From: JAIBCM01 sp041395165
Lineage (GTDB): Bacteria > Verrucomicrobiota > Verrucomicrobiia > JADLBR01 > JAIBCM01
Length of the DNA stretch: 43,869 nucleotides
Assembly (NCBI GenBank): GCA_041395165.1
Contig: JAWLBA010000013.1
Coordinates: 1-43,869 of the forward strand
Direction: 5' to 3'
Below, one piece after another: positions 1 to 8,313 of this stretch (its first letter is position 1; each line of letters starts with the position of its first letter). Under the pieces are notes generated by a model, which was given only the letters and a program-made list of their open reading frames with translations, did no database searches and was not told the DNA's origin. Made by a program: the position numbers and the translations under genes.

Positions 1-803
1 CTCATGGTGAAGCGACTCCGATTGTGGAATCGTTATTGAAAACGGGCAAAAAAATTATTGATCTGAGTGCTGATTTTCGACTGAAAGATCGCAATCGCTA
101 TGTGGAATATTACAACGCCCAACCTGCCTCGCAAACGTTACTCAATTTGGCAGTTTACGGTAATCCTGAATTGTATCGTGAAGCGATTTCTCAAGCTCAA
201 TTTATTGCTTGTCCTGGTTGTTATCCGACTTCGATTTTGTTAGCGCTCGCGCCGTTATTGAAAGAAAACAAAATTAAAACGGATTCTATTGTGATCCATT
301 CATCGAGTGGTGTTTCGGGTGCCGGTCGCAAAGCGGATCTTGCGTTGCTTTTTGCTGAGTGCGATGAAAATGTAAAGCCTTACAGCGTTGGACATCATCG
401 TCATATTCCTGAAATTGAACAAGAACTTTCACGTGTTGCGAGTGAACCAGTTACGGTTCAATTTACGCCGCATTTGCTTCCTGTGCGACGTGGCATTCTT
501 ACCTCAATCGTCGTGGAACCGCGCGACAAAAAGAGTCTTCCGCCTCAGCAGGAAGTAGAAACATGGTATACACGTTTTTATGATAAAAAACCGTTTGTTA
601 GGTTTTTGAATCGTAGTCTGCCAGAGATTAAACACGTGGCATGGACAAATCGTTGCGATATTGCCGTGCGCGTCGATTCTCGCACGTCGCGTTTATTGAT
701 TTTTTCCGCATTGGATAATTTAACTAAAGGTGCTGGTGGTCAAGCGATTCAATGTCTCAATCTCATGATGGACTGGAATGAAACAGAAGGTTTGCCGCGA
801 TGA
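1..803 (+). CDS. argC: N-acetyl-gamma-glutamyl-phosphate reductase, 5' truncated
   Basis: Third step of arginine synthesis: NADPH reduction of N-acetylglutamyl phosphate to the semialdehyde, in the cytosol. The frame is open from the first bases (codons from base 3 read HGEATPIVE, the usual HGE.. segment of ArgC), so the gene begins upstream of the window and the GTG at 24 is not its start. The catalytic cysteine lies in ACPGCYPTS and the conserved histidine region is GHHRHIPEIEQEL. The C-terminal end has the family ending with GGQAIQCLN and a DW..TEGLP tail. The stop overlaps the argJ start by four bases (ATGA), indicating translational coupling. Only about the first quarter of the protein is missing. 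Confidence 0.95.
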   Translation, partial: HGEATPIVESLLKTGKKIIDLSADFRLKDRNRYVEYYNAQPASQTLLNLAVYGNPELYREAISQAQFIACPGCYPTSILLALAPLLKENKIKTDSIVIHSSSGVSGAGRKADLALLFAECDENVKPYSVGHHRHIPEIEQELSRVASEPVTVQFTPHLLPVRRGILTSIVVEPRDKKSLPPQQEVETWYTRFYDKKPFVRFLNRSLPEIKHVAWTNRCDIAVRVDSRTSRLLIFSALDNLTKGAGGQAIQCLNLMMDWNETEGLPR

Positions 804-2014
804 AACTTAAAAAGTTTGTCCTGGTAAAACAGGGTGGAGTGACAACGCCTCAAGGTTTTGTTTCCAGCGGTGTAAGCGCTAACATTAAAAAAAATCGAAA
901 ATTAGATTTGGCCTTGATTGTGAGTGAAACGCCTGCCGTTGCGGCTGGCACTTTTACTACCAACCAAATCAAGGCGGCGCCGGTTCACGTCTCCATGGAA
1001 CATTTAAAAAGTGATTTGGCTCGAGCGATTTTGACCAATAGCGGTAATGCCAATGCTTGCACGGGTGTTCAAGGAATTGGAGATGCTAAAGAAATGACGA
1101 ATTTGGCAGCTATGATGTTGGGGTGCGGCGAGAAAGAAGTGTTCGTTTGTTCCACAGGGCGAATTGGACGATTGTTGCCGATGGAAAAAGTGCGACGGGG
1201 CATTTCTCGAGCGATAAAACATTTAACCCATGAAAATGGTCATACCACGGCTAAAGCAATTATGACTTCTGACACGGTCGAAAAAGAGATTGCTGTGCGA
1301 TTTAAAATTGGCGCGAAAACGGTTCATTTAGGAGCCTGTGCAAAAGGGGCCGGTATGATCGATCCTACTATGGCTACCATGCTATGTTTTATTACCACTG
1401 ACGCGGCGATCGATCGAAAAACTTTGAATCGCTGTTTGCACATTGCCGTGGAACAGTCTTTTAATAGTATTTGTGTGGATGGAGATATGAGCACCAATGA
1501 CACGGTTTTGATGTTGGCCAATGGACAGGCTAAAAACCCTATTTTGAAAAGTTATCATCCCGAGCTCGATGTCTTTCAATCTGCTCTTAATTTTGTAACA
1601 CGCGAACTTGCCAGGAAAATAGTGTTGGACGGAGAAGGGGTCAGTAAATTGGTAACGGTTGCCATTAAGGGGGCTGCGAATGCGCGGGCTGCCAAAATGG
1701 CAGCGGAAGCCATTGCGCGTTCCTGTTTAGTGAAGACTTCGTGGGCTGGCAACGATCCCAACTGGGGACGGTTGATGGCGGCTTTGGGCTATTCTTCAGC
1801 ACGGGTGAGAGAGGAGTTGGTGGATATTTATTATGATGGTTTGCTGGTGGTAAGAAATGGGAAACAAACTAGCTATCCTGCTACGAAATTAAAGCGCGTT
1901 GTTTCTAAACCTCATTTTCAGATTACGATTCATCTGCATTTGGGCGAGGGCGAATACACACTCTATACCAGTGACCTTACCGAAGAGTATGTAAAATTGA
2001 ATTTATCCGAATAA
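800..2014 (+). CDS. argJ: Bifunctional glutamate N-acetyltransferase / ornithine acetyltransferase
   Basis: Moves the acetyl group from N-acetylornithine to glutamate (cyclic arginine pathway); some members also use acetyl-CoA. The protein is 404 aa, normal for the family. The self-cleavage motif KGAGMIDPTMATML is present, with the predicted nucleophile Thr at about residue 193, where the precursor splits into alpha and beta chains. The oxyanion-hole region TNSGNANACTG lies near residue 79. It overlaps argC by ATGA and is followed 25 bases later by argB. Whether it is mono- or bifunctional cannot be read from the sequence. No argA is in the window, and with ArgJ only an anaplerotic amount of acetylglutamate is needed. 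Confidence 0.95.
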   Translation: MKLKKFVLVKQGGVTTPQGFVSSGVSANIKKNRKLDLALIVSETPAVAAGTFTTNQIKAAPVHVSMEHLKSDLARAILTNSGNANACTGVQGIGDAKEMTNLAAMMLGCGEKEVFVCSTGRIGRLLPMEKVRRGISRAIKHLTHENGHTTAKAIMTSDTVEKEIAVRFKIGAKTVHLGACAKGAGMIDPTMATMLCFITTDAAIDRKTLNRCLHIAVEQSFNSICVDGDMSTNDTVLMLANGQAKNPILKSYHPELDVFQSALNFVTRELARKIVLDGEGVSKLVTVAIKGAANARAAKMAAEAIARSCLVKTSWAGNDPNWGRLMAALGYSSARVREELVDIYYDGLLVVRNGKQTSYPATKLKRVVSKPHFQITIHLHLGEGEYTLYTSDLTEEYVKLNLSE

Positions 2015-2039
2015 AACCATTGTGATAGTTTTTTAAATT

Positions 2040-2915
2040 ATGATTTCTGCTGAAGATCGCGCTAAAGTTTTAATTGAAGCATTGCCTTATCTTCAACAAT
2101 TTCGCGAGGCGATTTTGGTGATTAAATTTGGCGGAAGCGCCATGGAGGATTCTCATTTGGTTAATTTGGTTTTGCGCGATATTGCTTTGTTGGATGTGGT
2201 GGGTATGCATCCTGTTGTTGTGCATGGCGGAGGAAAAGCTATTACACAAAAAATGAATGCTAGCGGATTGAAAGCGCATTTTGTGCAAGGGCATCGCGTT
2301 ACGGATTTGGCTTCTATTCAATTAGTTGAAACGGTTTTGGATCAAGAGGTGAATCCTGTTTTAGTCAAAACCTTGGAAAGTTTTGATGTTTATGCTCGTG
2401 GCATTTCTGGTAAGGAAGTGTTTCAAGCACATCAAGCGTCACCTTTAATTTTAGAAAATGGTGAGAGTGTGGATTTGGGGTTTGTGGGTGAAGTTACGCA
2501 TGTAAATAAAAAACCTTTATTAGCTTGTTTGCGGCATAGCATCATTCCTGTGTTGTCGCCTTTGGGTTGCGATGCTCAGGGCCACTGTCTTAATGTGAAT
2601 GCGGATTTGGCAGCTATGCAAGCGGCGATTGCGTTGCAAGCAACAAAATTAATTTATCTTTCTGATGTTCCCGGCATTCTTCGCGATCGTAATGATGAAA
2701 AAAGTTTGATTTCGAGCGTAAATGAAGTCGACGTGGAGCAATTGAAAAAAGAAGGTGTGTTATCCGGTGGCATGTTGCCCAAAATTGAGAGCGCTTTGGA
2801 TGCTGTCAAGCGTGGAGTGGGTAAGGTGCAATTTGTCGATGGGCGCAAGCCGCACTCACTTTTATTAGAACTTTTTACCGATGCTGGATTTGGAACGGAA
2901 ATCGTGCTTGAATAG
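2040..2915 (+). CDS. argB: Acetylglutamate kinase
   Basis: Phosphorylates N-acetylglutamate; amino-acid kinase fold. At 291 aa it has the typical length. The N-terminal phosphate-binding motif KFGGSAM is at residues 29-35 and VVHGGG near 60-65. Later come NVNADLAA (nucleotide site) and the C-terminal GGMLPKIESALDAV segment, which contains the conserved lysine. An N-terminal helix (about residues 1-22) before the core resembles that of arginine-inhibited hexameric NAG kinases, so feedback inhibition by arginine is possible but inferred. It is fourth in the order C-J-B-F; argD, often found here, is absent. Only five bases separate its stop from the argF start. Confidence 0.95.
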   Translation: MISAEDRAKVLIEALPYLQQFREAILVIKFGGSAMEDSHLVNLVLRDIALLDVVGMHPVVVHGGGKAITQKMNASGLKAHFVQGHRVTDLASIQLVETVLDQEVNPVLVKTLESFDVYARGISGKEVFQAHQASPLILENGESVDLGFVGEVTHVNKKPLLACLRHSIIPVLSPLGCDAQGHCLNVNADLAAMQAAIALQATKLIYLSDVPGILRDRNDEKSLISSVNEVDVEQLKKEGVLSGGMLPKIESALDAVKRGVGKVQFVDGRKPHSLLLELFTDAGFGTEIVLE

Positions 2916-2920
2916 ATGGC

Positions 2921-3823
2921 ATGAGGCACTTTCTTTCTATTTTAGATTTTTCGGCTCAAGACATTCGCGAAGTTTTAACTTTAGCAAAAAAGTTAAAAAT
3001 GGATCGTCATTTGCTTCAACCTTTGCGCGGAGAAACTTGGACTTTGATTTTTTCCAAAGCTTCCACACGCACGCGTGTTTCTTTCGAGGTGGGGCTTCGC
3101 GAATTGGGCGCAAATGTCATTTTTCTTGCTGCGCATGATATTCAGTTGGGACGAGGCGAGCCGATTCGTGACACAGCAAGGGTTATTGGTCGTATGGCGC
3201 ATGGCGCAGTGATTCGCACTTTTGCTCAGCAAGACGTGGTAGATTTTGCGCGTTACAGCAAAATTCCTACGATTAATGCGTTAACGGATGAAGAGCATCC
3301 CTGCCAAATTTTGACTGATATTTTTACCATTGAAGAATTGCGCGGTCCTATCGAAAAGCAGCGCATGGTTTTTATCGGTGACGGAGCGTGTAATGTGCCG
3401 GCTTCTTGGATGTTGGCGGCGAAACAGTTGCAGTTTGAGTTAATTATTGCGGCGCCTTCTGGCTATCAACCTGCGGAAGCGCTAGCCAAACAAACGGGTG
3501 TGAGAGTTACCGCTTCGCTTGAAGAAGCAGTCAAGGATGCTGATGTGCTTTATACGGACGTTTGGGTTTCTATGGGGAAAGAATTAGAAAAAGAAACGCG
3601 ATTAAAAGCGTTAGGTGATTATCAAATTAACGAAAAGATTCTTTCTTTAGCCAAACCCGATGCGCTTGTGTTGCATTGTCTGCCCGCTTATCGCGGTTTG
3701 GAAATTACAGATTCTGTTTTGGAGCAGCATGCAGAAACTATTTTTACTGAAGCAGAGAATCGTTTGCATGTTCAAAAAGCGATTATCACTTTTCTCAAGC
3801 AATCAATTCGTTCACAATCGTAA
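2921..3823 (+). CDS. argF: Ornithine carbamoyltransferase
   Basis: Forms citrulline from ornithine and carbamoyl phosphate. The 300-aa protein has all the signature motifs: carbamoyl-phosphate loop SKASTRTRVSFE (about 45-56), HPCQ (126-129), the ornithine-binding DVWVSMG (213-219) and the catalytic HCLPA (252-256). SMG together with HCLPAYRG separates it from aspartate and from N-acetylornithine carbamoyltransferases. The ATG at 2921 follows the argB stop by five bases with no clear Shine-Dalgarno sequence, so translation probably depends on coupling. The mscS start lies two bases after its stop. Confidence 0.95.
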   Translation: MRHFLSILDFSAQDIREVLTLAKKLKMDRHLLQPLRGETWTLIFSKASTRTRVSFEVGLRELGANVIFLAAHDIQLGRGEPIRDTARVIGRMAHGAVIRTFAQQDVVDFARYSKIPTINALTDEEHPCQILTDIFTIEELRGPIEKQRMVFIGDGACNVPASWMLAAKQLQFELIIAAPSGYQPAEALAKQTGVRVTASLEEAVKDADVLYTDVWVSMGKELEKETRLKALGDYQINEKILSLAKPDALVLHCLPAYRGLEITDSVLEQHAETIFTEAENRLHVQKAIITFLKQSIRSQS

Positions 3824-3825
3824 TC

Positions 3826-4938
3826 ATGGAATCGGTTACGAACGCAGTTGAAAATATCCGCACGACAGTGGCATCGTTACATCGCCACACGAATTTATCT
3901 GAATGGATTCAGTTCGGCATTATTGTTTTTATAGGTTTATTGGTGGTGTGGTTAGTGAATCGGTTTGGTATTCGCTTTTTAGTCAAGATTTTGAAAAACA
4001 AACAGATCCCTGCGGCTTATGCGATCGGCGGTGCGATTTCTGCTCCTTTGTGTTTGGTCATGGTGGTGTTTTTCCTTAACACAGCCAAGTCAGTTTTTAA
4101 ACATATGCCGGGTTGGCTTTGGCAACGGGTAGAGTATTTGGCGGTTTGGATTTATGGATTCGCAGTGGTCGTTTTTCTTTTCCGTTTAGTTGATATTATC
4201 CTGTCTCTTTTACAAAGAAAATGGCAACAGGCTGATCGCGATCTGAATACTCAAATGATTCGGCTTTTGGGGCAAGCATCCAAATTTCTCATTTTATTCG
4301 TGGCCTTAATTATGATTTTAGATCAAGCCGGGATTAAAGTGTTGGGCTTGATTACGGGTTTGGGATTTTTAGGTGCTGCGGTGGCATTGGCAGCACAAAA
4401 TACTTTGGCAAATTTGATTGGTTCAGTAGAAATTTTGGCTGATCGACTTTTTAAAGTAGGCGATCGCATTACTTTTTCGGATTATGATGGTTTTGTGACG
4501 CGTATGGGTCTGCGAAGTGTGGAGCTAACTTCGTTGTATGGGATTCGTATTAATCTTCCGAACAAAGATTTGGTCGACAAACAAATTCGTAATTTATCGC
4601 GTGGCCGATTTGTTCATACCAATGTTCGAGTTGGTATTACCTATGATAGTAGTCGACAAAAAATTGAGCAGGCGATGAAGTTGTTAGAAGAAATTATTGA
4701 GGAAGCAAAACGAAGGTTGGATTTTCCTTAAGTTGAAAGTTATGTGACGCATTTTAGACAAATGGCCGATTATTTTTTGGAGGTCGAAATTGTTTTTTGG
4801 GCGGTTTATACGACGGGTCGCGAGTATTGGAATATGATGACGCCGATTCATCTGGCGATTAAAGAAAAATTTGACGAGGCTGGAATCGAATTTGCTTTCC
4901 CTACACAAACGTTACATATTGAAGGTCTTAAAAAGTAA
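3826..4938 (+). pseudogene. MscS-family mechanosensitive channel, interrupted by an in-frame TAA
   Basis: Small-conductance mechanosensitive channel of the inner membrane, a safety valve in hypo-osmotic shock. Hydrophobic segments lie at about residues 27-50, 65-90, 102-126 and 150-200. The last is the pore helix (GLGFLGAAVALAAQNTLANL), followed by the beta domain with ADRLFKVGDRI. The open frame ends at TAA 4729-4731, but the same frame continues without interruption to 4938 and encodes the missing C-terminal alpha/beta domain (..IHLAIKEKFDEAGIEFAFP, then TLHIEG), a clear MscS ending. The lesion is therefore a single codon, not a frameshift. Without readthrough the 301-aa product would lack the C-terminal cage. 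It starts two bases after argF, so it is probably in the same transcript. Confidence 0.85.
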
Positions 4939-4941
4939 ACG

Positions 4942-4948
4942 AAAGGAG
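4942..4948 (+). promoter_or_regulatory. Strong Shine-Dalgarno for the DUF5069 gene
   Basis: AAAGGAG ends eight bases before the ATG at 4957. It is one of the few clear ribosome binding sites in the window and fixes this start. Confidence 0.6.
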
Positions 4949-4956
4949 CTTTAGTT

Positions 4957-5406
4957 ATGCAAATGTCTGTATTGGATTTAACGCAACGTCCTCCTCGCAG
5001 TCCTCGGGTTCGTTTGGGAGGTTATGTGATTTTGCCGCGTTGTTTGGATAAATGTCGTGCTGATATCGCTGGAAAAATAGGGGAGTATCATTTTGATTGT
5101 CCTTTGGACAAACGGTTTTTGAGTTTTGTGGATATTTCTCCGGATGAATTGAGGGAACAGGTTGTTCGAGATAAAGGTGATCGAGAAATTTTAGAATGGA
5201 TCACGGCTCATGCGAAACATAAACCAACGGCTTAGGAAATTGCTGAATGGTCGCGTTATCGAGAACAAGAAGTTGCGAGTGATGTGGAGTTTCGTGATTT
5301 TGTGCAAAAAACTCATTCTGAACTGGCTCCTCATCGAAGCGATATTGCTACGCTTTTTGATCTTTTAGATCTGGACGATTATGTCAGTTTTGGTGGTAAG
5401 CCTTAG
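4957..5406 (+). pseudogene. DUF5069 domain protein, interrupted by an in-frame TAG
   Basis: Uncharacterised family of about 150 aa that I associate with Verrucomicrobia and relatives. The N-terminal LTQRPPRSPRVRLGGYVILP and the later CPLDKRFLSF are hallmarks. The frame stops at TAG 5233-5235 after HAKHKPTA, but continues in the same frame as EIAEWSRYREQEV and ends with the family C-terminus LLDLDDYVSFGGKP at 5406. From memory of the family the interrupted position is normally tryptophan in a P-W-E-I-A context, so TGG to TAG is the simplest change. The full reading would give 149 residues. The gene lies 18 bases after the MscS frame and converges on polX, 20 bases away. Function unknown. Confidence 0.8.
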
Positions 5407-5425
5407 CCTGGTTTTTGCAAAAATA

Positions 5426-7168
5426 TTAAAGGATTTCTTTTATTTTCTTCAAAGGCAGGGTGTTGATCACGTCTTGTTTTCGAAGCCAACCTTTTCGGGC
5501 AATGTTGATACCGATTCGCAAGAAGGCTAATTGCGAGGTGTGATGTGCGTCGGGATTGATAACGCATTTCACACCTAGATCGCGAGCGAGTTTCCACCAG
5601 CGCCAATCCATGTCGAGGCGGTAAGGGTTAGCATTGAGTTCGATCCACGTGTCATTAGCGGCGCAAGCTTCAATAACTTTTTTCACGTTCACAGCATAAG
5701 GGTCGCGTTCTAGTAAAAGACGGCCGGTGAGATGCCCGATAAAAGTAATGTGTTCGTTTTCGACGGCTTGAATGATGCGCTGAGTCATCGTGGTTTCGTC
5801 TTGAGAAAAAGCATTGTGAACCGAGGCTACTGCGTAATCGAGTTGCTTTAAAATATCATCAGAAAAATCGAGTTGGCCATTTTTTAAAATATCGACTTCG
5901 CAACCGGCCAAAAGTTGAAATTTTTTAGAATTTTGGTTCCATTGTTTAATTTCTTTTATTTGATTCAAAAGTCGCTCTTCAGAAAGGCCATTAGCTTGAA
6001 AAGCGGCTTTGCTATGGTCGGCGATGCCTAAATATTCTAATCCCAAAGCTTGAGCCGCTTCCGCCATTTCTTGTAACGAGCTGCGACCATCGCTGGCAGT
6101 GGTGTGGCAATGAAAAGTGCCGAGTAGATCGTTCCATTCGATGAGTTTGGGGATGATATGTTTTTCGGCAGCTTCAATTTCGCCTAAATCTTCTCGCAAT
6201 TCGGGTGGAATATAATCCAAGCCCAATTTGTTAAAAACTTCTTCTTCTGTTTTGCAAGGGATTAACTCTTCTTCTTTAACTACGTTTGATTTGGAATTTG
6301 AAATTTTAAAGAGGCCCCATTCGCTCATTTTCATGCCACGTTCGATAGCGCGATGGCGCATGGCGATGTTATGTTCTTTACTACCTGTAAAATGGTGTAA
6401 GGCGTAAGGATATTCTTTATCGCTTACAACTCGAAGATCGCAAGCCAAACCGTCTTCCAATAAGACGCTGGATTTCGTGTCACCGTGATTTACGATTTCA
6501 ATCACAGAAGGTAATGTGACAAAATAATCCATCACTTCTTTGGGGTGAGACGAAGAGGCGAGTAAATCTAAATCTTTAACCACTTCTTTGCCGCGTCGAA
6601 AACTTCCTGCCATACTCACTCGAATAACCGCAGAGCATTTTTTTAAGGAATCCACGAGCATTTCTGCGAGAGTAATCACATCGCCGTAACGATGTTTTTC
6701 GCTAAAGGTTCGGCGTTGCGAAATTCGAGAAAGAATATTTTCCTGAGTTTTTTTTCCTAAAGTGGGAATGTGAGCGACACGATCTTCCAAGCAAACTTTT
6801 TCCAGAGCTTCTACTGAATCGACTCCCAGTTTTTCGTAGAGCAATTTAATTTTTTTGGGCCCAAGACCAGGAATTTCGAAGAGTTCGGTGAGCTTGGGAG
6901 GAAAAGAGGCTTTAAGTTCTTCGAGATATTTTAATTGGCCCGTCATGACAAGTTCAGTTATTTTTTCATGGATGGATTTGCCGATGCCCGGCAATTCTTC
7001 GAGACGATTTTCTTCCACTATTTTTTTTAAGTCACCGGTCATGGCTTGGATGGTGCGAGCAGCGGCGTGATAGGCGCGTGTTTTAAAAGGGTTTTCTCCT
7101 TTTAATTCCATGAAGATAGCTAGTTCGGAAAGCACATTAGCGACATCGTCTTTAGTAATCATGAGCAT
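5426..7168 (-). CDS. polX: Family X DNA polymerase / 3'-5' exonuclease (PolX) with PHP domain
   Basis: Repair polymerase with gap-filling activity plus PHP-type nuclease. At 580 aa it has the normal length for bacterial PolX. Domains in order: helix-hairpin-helix motifs (LPGIGKSI about 59-66, IPGLGPKK about 99-106); nucleotidyltransferase palm with GSFRRGKE (188-195), D199/D201 and a third Asp in CDLRV near 244; a linker; then a PHP domain from about 350 with HCH (353-355), Asp360, IADHSK (384-385) and a C-terminal NPDAHHT. All visible metal ligands are intact. An alternative ATG sits two codons inside (MITKDDV). It is last in the operon amidohydrolase-bioF-polX, with one base between bioF stop and polX start. 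Confidence 0.93.
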   Translation of the reverse strand: MLMITKDDVANVLSELAIFMELKGENPFKTRAYHAAARTIQAMTGDLKKIVEENRLEELPGIGKSIHEKITELVMTGQLKYLEELKASFPPKLTELFEIPGLGPKKIKLLYEKLGVDSVEALEKVCLEDRVAHIPTLGKKTQENILSRISQRRTFSEKHRYGDVITLAEMLVDSLKKCSAVIRVSMAGSFRRGKEVVKDLDLLASSSHPKEVMDYFVTLPSVIEIVNHGDTKSSVLLEDGLACDLRVVSDKEYPYALHHFTGSKEHNIAMRHRAIERGMKMSEWGLFKISNSKSNVVKEEELIPCKTEEEVFNKLGLDYIPPELREDLGEIEAAEKHIIPKLIEWNDLLGTFHCHTTASDGRSSLQEMAEAAQALGLEYLGIADHSKAAFQANGLSEERLLNQIKEIKQWNQNSKKFQLLAGCEVDILKNGQLDFSDDILKQLDYAVASVHNAFSQDETTMTQRIIQAVENEHITFIGHLTGRLLLERDPYAVNVKKVIEACAANDTWIELNANPYRLDMDWRWWKLARDLGVKCVINPDAHHTSQLAFLRIGINIARKGWLRKQDVINTLPLKKIKEIL

Positions 7169-7169
7169 T

Positions 7170-8312
7170 TTAAATTATCTTTTTTAGAGCATCGATCAAT
7201 TCTGTAATGTTTTGTTCTGAATGATTCGCGGATAAGGTGACTCGTAAGCGAGCTTGGTTTTTGGGCACGGTCGGGTAACGAATGGCCGGAATCCAAAATC
7301 CTTTTGTTTTTAAATTTTTAGCTGCTACGAGCGCTTTTTCAGAGTCTCCCAAAATAATAGGAAAGATAGGGCTTTGACCCAAAGCGTGGTTGGAGAGGGC
7401 TTGCTTGAGTTGATTGACGCGTTGCCAAAGTGTTTCAGAGCGTTGTTTGCCTTCTTCTGAGGTGATTAATCGAATGCTGGCTAAAGTTGCCGACGCATTG
7501 ACGGCTGGCACTGCAGTGGAGAAAATAAAACTGCGCGCGCGATTGATGAGAAAATTAATGAGCGATTGCGAGCCTGCAATATAACCTCCGCTGACGCCAA
7601 TCGCTTTGCTTAAGGTGCCCATTTGAATTTCCACGCGAGCGCTGACATCTAAATGTTGGCAGAGACCTGCGCGTGTTTTTCCGAAAATGCCAGTGCTATG
7701 GGCTTCGTCGACAAAAAGCCAAGCGCCATATTTTTCTTTTAAGCTTACGATTTCTTTGAGCGGCGCCCAATCGCCATCCATAGAAAAAACGGCTTCGGTA
7801 ATAATCAATATTTTACTTTTTTTCTCTTTTTTATGAGATTGTGCCCATTTGAGGTGGCTTTCAAGTTGCTCAAGATGATTGTGTTTGAAAATGCGAAGTT
7901 TTGCCTGGCTTTGTTTTGCCGCGTCGATGAGACAAGCGTGGCATAGTTTGTCCAAAATAATGACATCTTCTTTGCCCACTAAACTAGGAATTGCGCCAAC
8001 TGCTGTGGCGTAGCCGCTGGAAAAGGTTAGCGCAGCTTCTGTTTTTTTAAATTGAGCCAGCGCTTCTTCGAGTTGTTGATGAATTTTAAAATGACCACAA
8101 ATTAAACGTGAAGCGCCTGTTCCTAATCCGTAATCTTTTAACGCTCGAATGGCTGCTTCTTTTAAAGCGGGATGACGATTTAATCCTAAATAATCGTTGG
8201 AGGAAAAATTGTGGTAAGGTTTTTCGTCTCGACTATGGAGTTGACGGAATAGATTTTGTTTTTGAATGGTTTTGAGTTCGTTGGATAAAAAATTTTCAAA
8301 GGAATTGGTCAT
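7170..8312 (-). CDS. bioF: 8-amino-7-oxononanoate synthase (BioF-type alpha-oxoamine synthase)
   Basis: PLP enzyme joining pimeloyl-ACP or -CoA with L-alanine in biotin synthesis. The 380-aa protein begins with the family substrate segment FSSNDYLGL (about 36-44). Asp202 and His205 lie in VDEAHSTG, and the Schiff-base lysine is probably Lys236 in TLSKAIGVSGGY. Length and motifs fit BioF best. The closely related 2-amino-3-ketobutyrate ligase (Kbl) is the main alternative, because no other bio gene is in the window. It sits one base from both neighbours in a tight operon. Confidence 0.82.
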   Translation of the reverse strand: MTNSFENFLSNELKTIQKQNLFRQLHSRDEKPYHNFSSNDYLGLNRHPALKEAAIRALKDYGLGTGASRLICGHFKIHQQLEEALAQFKKTEAALTFSSGYATAVGAIPSLVGKEDVIILDKLCHACLIDAAKQSQAKLRIFKHNHLEQLESHLKWAQSHKKEKKSKILIITEAVFSMDGDWAPLKEIVSLKEKYGAWLFVDEAHSTGIFGKTRAGLCQHLDVSARVEIQMGTLSKAIGVSGGYIAGSQSLINFLINRARSFIFSTAVPAVNASATLASIRLITSEEGKQRSETLWQRVNQLKQALSNHALGQSPIFPIILGDSEKALVAAKNLKTKGFWIPAIRYPTVPKNQARLRVTLSANHSEQNITELIDALKKII

Positions 8313-8313
8313 G

